Shown here: positions 60,202 to 64,000 of the stretch, one piece after another
Layout of the letters: the number at the start of each line of letters is the position of its first letter
Position numbering within the stretch: position 1 is the stretch's first letter
DNA from: Tieghemostelium lacteum
Taxonomy: Eukaryota; Evosea; Eumycetozoa; Dictyosteliales; Raperosteliaceae
Direction: 5' to 3'
Assembly (NCBI GenBank): GCA_001606155.1
Contig: LODT01000049.1
Span: 54,841-118,840 of the forward strand
Length of the DNA: 64,000 nucleotides
Position numbers and translations under genes: made by a program
Notes under the pieces: model-generated
The model's database searches: none
Seen by the model: only the letters and a program-made list of their open reading frames with translations
Told to the model about the DNA's origin: nothing

Positions 60202-60542
60202 ATTAATTAAAAACATTACAAAAAATTGAATACTATTAAAGAGTTTGATAAATTTTAAAGAAGAGAACAATTTCTTCTCATTGATAATAATTATTTAAGT
60301 GATATTATTAAAAACAAAGCTACAACAAATAAAAAAAAATAAAATATTAAAAATTTGAAGAATATACTGAATTGAAATTCATGATATTCAAAGATATTGG
60401 TACCAAAATAGTTTTTAAAATAACTAATAAAGCAATAAAAACCTTTTCTTAAAATTTATTAATATTAATTTTAAAAAACTTAAATATTATCGAAGATTTC
60501 AACATTTTAATTAATATCAATTAATAAAAATTTTTAGGTATA
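60202..60542. other. Intergenic, no gene seen
   Basis: AT-rich spacer with A runs after the FUSC-type gene. It marks the start of the subtelomeric zone without intact genes. Confidence 0.5.
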
Positions 60543-60680
60543 ATGAACATCAATCTGAAATACTTACTGGCACTTGCAACTTCTGCTGCATCATTATCAC
60601 TGTCTCTTTCAGTTCCCGAGTTAAGGGAGTTAATTACTGAAATCAATAAAAATACTACTAGTGAGACAATTAAAAAATAA
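60543..60680 (+). CDS. Short ORF with signal-peptide-like N-terminus (45 aa), doubtful
   Basis: MNINLKYLLALATSAASLSL is followed by SLSVPELRELITEINKN, resembling a secretory signal and the start of a mature protein, then a stop. About 80 bp further, a coding-textured plus-strand stretch (60755-60945, with KIKVYPTNEDKIQLVKESEL) ends in a stop. The two could be pieces of one gene, but no splice pair puts them in frame. It may be a gene fragment. Confidence 0.3.
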   Translation: MNINLKYLLALATSAASLSLSLSVPELRELITEINKNTTSETIKK

Positions 60681-60949
60681 AGAGTTTTCATTTACTATTT
60701 ATAATATTAATTTTTTACAAATTATTTCTCTTAATATATAATATAATATAATTTACAAATTTGAAATAGATTTATTAATAGTTCTAGATTAAAAATTATT
60801 AATAGATCTATTAAAATTAAAGTTTATCCAACTAATGAGGATAAGATTCAGTTGGTTAAAGAGTCTGAATTGACTCTTACAGCTGTTGAAACTTTACAAA
60901 TTTCAGAAGAAAATATGACAAAGATGAGGCTCGTCTTGGAAACTTAGTA

Positions 60950-61395
60950 CTAAAGGGTAAAAAGTCCATTGTTTTTGGGACTTTGAGTGATTTGGTATTT
61001 CTAGATTCTTTTTCATTAGAACTATCATTAGGCTAATTCATCTTCAGTTTCCTATGGCATATCATTTTCAGATTCTCTCAATTTCTTGTTTTTGAGTTCA
61101 TGGTTAACCATTACAGAACTATCTCTACAGAGTTACTAACAAATGGAAGTTTGAGTAGTTCAGTTGAGGTCTTTCTATTATTTGGATCCTTTTTTTAGAC
61201 AACTAATAATTTAAGATACAAGTTCCTTTGAATAACTATCTTGATTTTTAAGTTTTGGTGGATCTCTATAGATATCTGAAAGAGTACTTTCATTGGGTGA
61301 ATTGTTCTGCTTCTGCCAATTCAATTAATGTAATACCTAATGACCATATATCTGCTTTTGTATCATATGACACAGGATTACTTCTATTCTCTATT
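60950..61395 (-). pseudogene. Decayed STE20-type protein kinase, C-lobe fragment
   Basis: The minus strand reads SYDTKADIWSLGITLIELAE (subdomain IX of STE20/PAK kinases). After frameshifts it gives pieces matching SDIYRDPPKLKN, then SCLKKDPNNRKTSTELLKLP (subdomain XI), followed by an acidic tail. At least two frameshifts are needed. It belongs with the N-lobe fragment at 62105-62400, from which it is separated by a different protein's remnant. Confidence 0.7.
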
Positions 61396-62101
61396 AGTTC
61401 TTTCATCTTCATCTTCATCTTCATCTTCTTCCTCTTCGACCTGTTTAGAAGGTTTAACAAGAATACCATGTTTACCCAACTTTATAATTCTCTTTGCCTG
61501 AGGTCTCTCTTCTTTAATAAGAGATGGATGATTGTATATAGTTGAATAAGTAGATATAATAGTTTCACAATCCCATTATCTAATTCATTCTATTGTTGTG
61601 CTTCTTCAACCTGCACCAATATCCTTTGATCAATTTCTAGCAATAATCTGTTTCTTTTCTTCTTCAGTCAGTGGAATGATTGCATTAGATTTCTTTAAAT
61701 TCTCCAATTGAGTCATCAAAGGTAAATGATTATCATTGTAATTATCTAGAAATTCATCGAAAACATCTTCAAATTTTTCAGTTGAAAATTGACCCTGGGT
61801 TTCTTCATAATCCAATTCACCAATTTCCTCTTCTTGGTACTGTTCCAGAGCCTTTTGGAATAGGAAATCCATAATTTCGTCCACCACTCTATTTTGTTTC
61901 TAAATCTATAGGTCTACCATCCTCATTGTAACCATCATCACCCAAAGCCTGAATCAAATCAGTATCTACATTTAATTTCTCTAGTTCTTTTTTATTTTTT
62001 ACGTAATGTTGACTAATCTCCTCTAGACCAAAACCTACAGGTGCTGGTTGAGAAGTAACAAAATTCAATATACCACCCTTATGTTTCTTTAGTTCATTCA
62101 T
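61380..62101 (-). pseudogene. LTV1-like gene remnant lying between the two kinase fragments
   Basis: Two adjoining minus-strand frames, 62101-61889 (GFGLEEISQHYVKNKKELEK, then VDTDLIQALGDDGYNED) and 61887-61630 (FQKALEQYQEEEIGELDYEE, then EDVFDEFLDNYNDNHLPLM), then a further piece (PQAKRIIKLGKHGILVKPSK) near 61440-61500. The order and spacing follow LTV1, a 40S ribosomal subunit assembly/export factor: an 'L-D-x-D-I-x-A-L' segment, then 'F-x-x-x-x-x-Q-Y-x-x-x-E-I-G-x-L', then a basic C-terminal motif. Two frame changes and missing N- and C-terminal parts make it a non-functional fragment. Assignment is from family knowledge without a search. Confidence 0.55.
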
Positions 62102-62104
62102 ATC

Positions 62105-62400
62105 ATACCAATAAAAGTATTTTGATTGTTTATCTAAATGACCACTGGCACCAAAATCAGCAAATTTTACATCACCCCGATCATAATTAAAATATTTTCA
62201 CCTTTTAAATCTCTATGAATAACATGATTACTAGGTAAATATTCTAAACCTTTTAATGTTTCACGACAAACATGCTATTTGTGCCTCTTTTAAAGGTACA
62301 ACTAATTCCTCAGGAATATATATATTTCTGTAATTGATCCTCCTTCTTAACATTCCATTGCAATTTAGAATGATGATACTCGGTATTAATATTTCATCAC
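62105..62400 (-). pseudogene. Decayed STE20-type protein kinase, catalytic-loop fragment
   Basis: The minus strand encodes, across frames, [14 protein letters not shown], then [13 protein letters not shown] (subdomain VIB), then [20 protein letters not shown] (subdomain VII). The frame changes twice. The glycine loop and subdomains I-V are largely missing. It stops at the boundary with the LTV1-like fragment near 62101. Confidence 0.75.
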
Positions 62401-62568
62401 TATTCCTATTCCTATAAAAAAAAAAATGAAAAAAAAAAAAATTGCTGATCGATTTAAACCAAACGAATATTTTGATTTATTATTACAACGATTATTATTG
62501 TTGAAATTTGAAAAAAATAAAAATTACCAAAAAAAGAAATTTTACAAATTGAGTTTTGTTGATGCTTC

Positions 62569-62930
62569 TTAAAACTCTTTATGTAAATTGAGAGTGGAAA
62601 TTGTTTCCATAAGTAGAGAACCTCTTGAACTTGTAAAAATATCATAAAATGATTTAAATTTTCTCTCTAGGAATACTTGTGAGCTTGGAGAGGATAAATA
62701 CGATCTTTCTTGTAATGCAAGACTTAGATAATCACCATATTTTGATTTCCAGTATTGGTTGACATTGACATCAGAGGCAGGTTCAGGCAGGTACTTAGAG
62801 ATTTCCGAAGTTGAGTGTGGATTGTGATGATTAATTCTTTGGAAACCTTTGGATGGTGAAGCTGATTGTAATGTATTACTTGGACATATGGGCAGCCAAA
62901 GCTTTTTATAGTAGACCAACTGACTTATAT
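62569..62930 (-). pseudogene. Unknown ORF fragment abutting the satellite
   Basis: A minus-strand frame ending at 62569 runs upstream without an ATG into the satellite boundary near 62930. It contains LQSASPSKGFQRINHHNPHS, YLPEPASDVNVNQYWKSKYG and ERKFKSFYDIFTSSRGSLL. The texture is coding, and the 5' end appears cut off by the repeat array. No family was recognised. Confidence 0.4.
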
Positions 62931-62931
62931 T

Positions 62932-63785
62932 GTTTTTGAAGGTTTTTGAAGGTTAATGGTAGTAATTGAAGGTTAATGAAGGTTATTGAAGGTTGATTAG
63001 TGTTATTGAAGGTTAATGAAGGTTATTGAAGGTTAATGATAGTTATTGAAGGTTAATGAAGGTTAATGAGGTTAATGAAGGTTGTTGAAGGTTAATGAAG
63101 GTTAATGAAGGTTATTGAAGGTTATTGAGGGTTATTGAAGGTTATTGAAGGTTATTGAAGGTTATTGAAGGTTATTGAAGGTTATTGAAGGTTATTGAAG
63201 GTTGATGAGTGTTATTGAAGGTTAATGAAGGTTAATGGGGGTTATTGAAGGTTATTGAATGTTATTGAAGGTTAATGAAGTTTGTTGAAGGTTGATGAAG
63301 GTTGATGAATGTTGATGAAGGTTGATGAAGGTTAATGAAGGTTGTTGAAGGTTAATGAAGGTTAATGAAGGTTAATGAAGGTTAATGAAGGTTAATTGAA
63401 GGTTAATTGAAGGTTGATGAAGGTTAATTGAAGGTTGATGAAGGTTAATTGAAGGTTATTGAATGTTATTGAAGGTTAATGAAGTTTGTTGAAGGTTGAT
63501 GAATGTTGATGAAGGTTGATGAAGGTTAATGAAGGTTGTTGAAGGTTAATGAAGGTTATTGAAGGTTGATGAGTGTTATTGAAGGTTGAAGAGTGTTATT
63601 GAGGGTTAATGAAGGTTATTGAAGGTTGTTGAAGGTTGATGAAGGTTGATGAAGGTTGATGAAGGTTGATGAAGGTTATTGAAGGTTATTAAAGGTTAAT
63701 TGAATGTCGTTTTAAGGTTAATGAAGGTTTTTTGAGGTTATTGATGGTTATTGGTTTATTGGAAGGTTGTTGAAGGTTTATTGAT
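62932..63785. repeat. Subtelomeric satellite, 10-bp unit GAAGGTTATT and variants
   Basis: Roughly 80 tandem copies of GAAGGTT(A/G)(A/T)T with a 10-bp period. Short runs of an 11-bp variant (GAAGGTTAATT) occur around 63391-63450, with variants GAATGTTATT and GAGGGTTATT. The + strand contains no C from 62925 to 63707. Copies degrade toward 63785. Confidence 0.95.
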
Positions 63786-63849
63786 GGCATTCTAATCAGG
63801 TCTGGGTAATGGAATCTAATTTCGCTGTGGGTAGGTTAGTGAAGGATAG
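63786..63849. other. Transition between satellite and telomere repeats
   Basis: Unique-looking sequence (GCATTCTAATCAGGTCTGGG and on) with no ORF. It ends in degenerate GGTTAGTGAAGGATAGGTTT. Confidence 0.6.
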
Positions 63850-64000
63850 GTTTAGGAGGGTAGGGTAGGGTAGGGTAGGGTTAGGGTAGGGTAGGGGTAG
63901 GGTAGGGTAGGGTAGGGTAGGGTAGGGTAGGGTAGGGTAGGGTAGGGTAGGGTAGGGTAGGGTAGGGTAGGGTAGGGTAGGGTAGGGTAGGGTAGGGGTA
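63850..64000 (+). repeat. Telomeric repeat array, TAGGG pentanucleotide
   Basis: About 28 tandem TAGGG units to the window end, with occasional TTAGGG (about 63881) and TAGGGG variants. The G-rich strand is the + strand running 5' to 3' outward, the polarity of a right-hand chromosome end. Confidence 0.93.

Noticed and set aside
61255-61545. 96-codon plus-strand frame
   Set aside because: Antisense to the decayed kinase and LTV1-like fragments, which have clear homology on the minus strand.
1-64000. tRNA, snRNA and CRISPR arrays
   Set aside because: I scanned intergenic stretches for GGTTCGA-type B boxes, U-snRNA signatures and spaced direct repeats and found none. The terminal arrays have no unique spacers.

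Overview
The window is a piece of nuclear DNA from a social amoeba (dictyostelid) and ends at a chromosome end. The evidence is its AT-rich intergenic DNA, many short introns (about 50-110 bp), Asn/Gln/Thr homopolymers inside proteins, FNIP repeats, and recognisable dictyostelid orthologues: a SepA-type kinase, a long GlpD-type glycogen phosphorylase and Nup62. Base composition looks less extreme than D. discoideum, so a group other than group 4 is likely. Species is not established. Exon boundaries were worked out by hand from reading frame and splice sites.

Layout. 1-4.3 kb: end of a mitochondrial ribosomal protein L3 gene, then a SepA/Cdc7-like septation kinase. 4.3-7.4 kb: gene-poor, with a decayed retroelement-like coding remnant, a perfect 30-bp foldback, a strong heat-shock-element array and fragments of a dead gene. 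7.4-16.6 kb: the ribosome-biogenesis WD40 protein Utp21/WDR36, a lysine-methyltransferase-like enzyme, a large Regnase-like NYN ribonuclease with a polyQ tract, and a MITD1-like ESCRT partner. 17.1-23.4 kb: the autophagy lipid-transfer protein ATG2. 25.4-31.4 kb: a cyclin behind a 2-kb promoter, a small unknown gene, and a five-exon unknown gene. 31.4-33.7 kb: a dead non-LTR retrotransposon end and a cluster of inverted and direct repeats. 33.7-43.4 kb: a PH-RhoGAP-SH3 protein, glycogen phosphorylase, a GPI-type surface protein and a cationic amino acid transporter. 44-51.3 kb: an ankyrin protein, Nup62, an FNIP-repeat protein, a PQ-loop membrane protein, NUBP1/Nbp35 and a two-exon DPM3. 51.6-60.2 kb: a Wee1-type kinase, an EGF-like membrane protein and a FUSC-type transporter.

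60.2-64 kb: subtelomere. It holds decayed fragments of a STE20-type kinase with an LTV1-like segment lying inside it, a truncated reading frame, about 0.8 kb of a 10-bp GAAGGTT satellite whose + strand has no cytosine for 783 nt, and then an array of TAGGG repeats. The G-rich strand runs 5' to 3' toward the window end, as expected for a real chromosome terminus.

The genes are mostly unrelated housekeeping and regulatory loci, not an operon-like system. Several act in cell division (SepA kinase, cyclin, Wee1, MITD1) and several in RNA or ribosome biology (uL3m, Utp21, NYN RNase, Nup62, NUBP1), but nothing in the sequence shows that they are co-regulated. The most unusual material is the telomere/subtelomere, the foldback plus heat-shock-element region, and the Regnase-like RNase with duplicated N-terminal modules.
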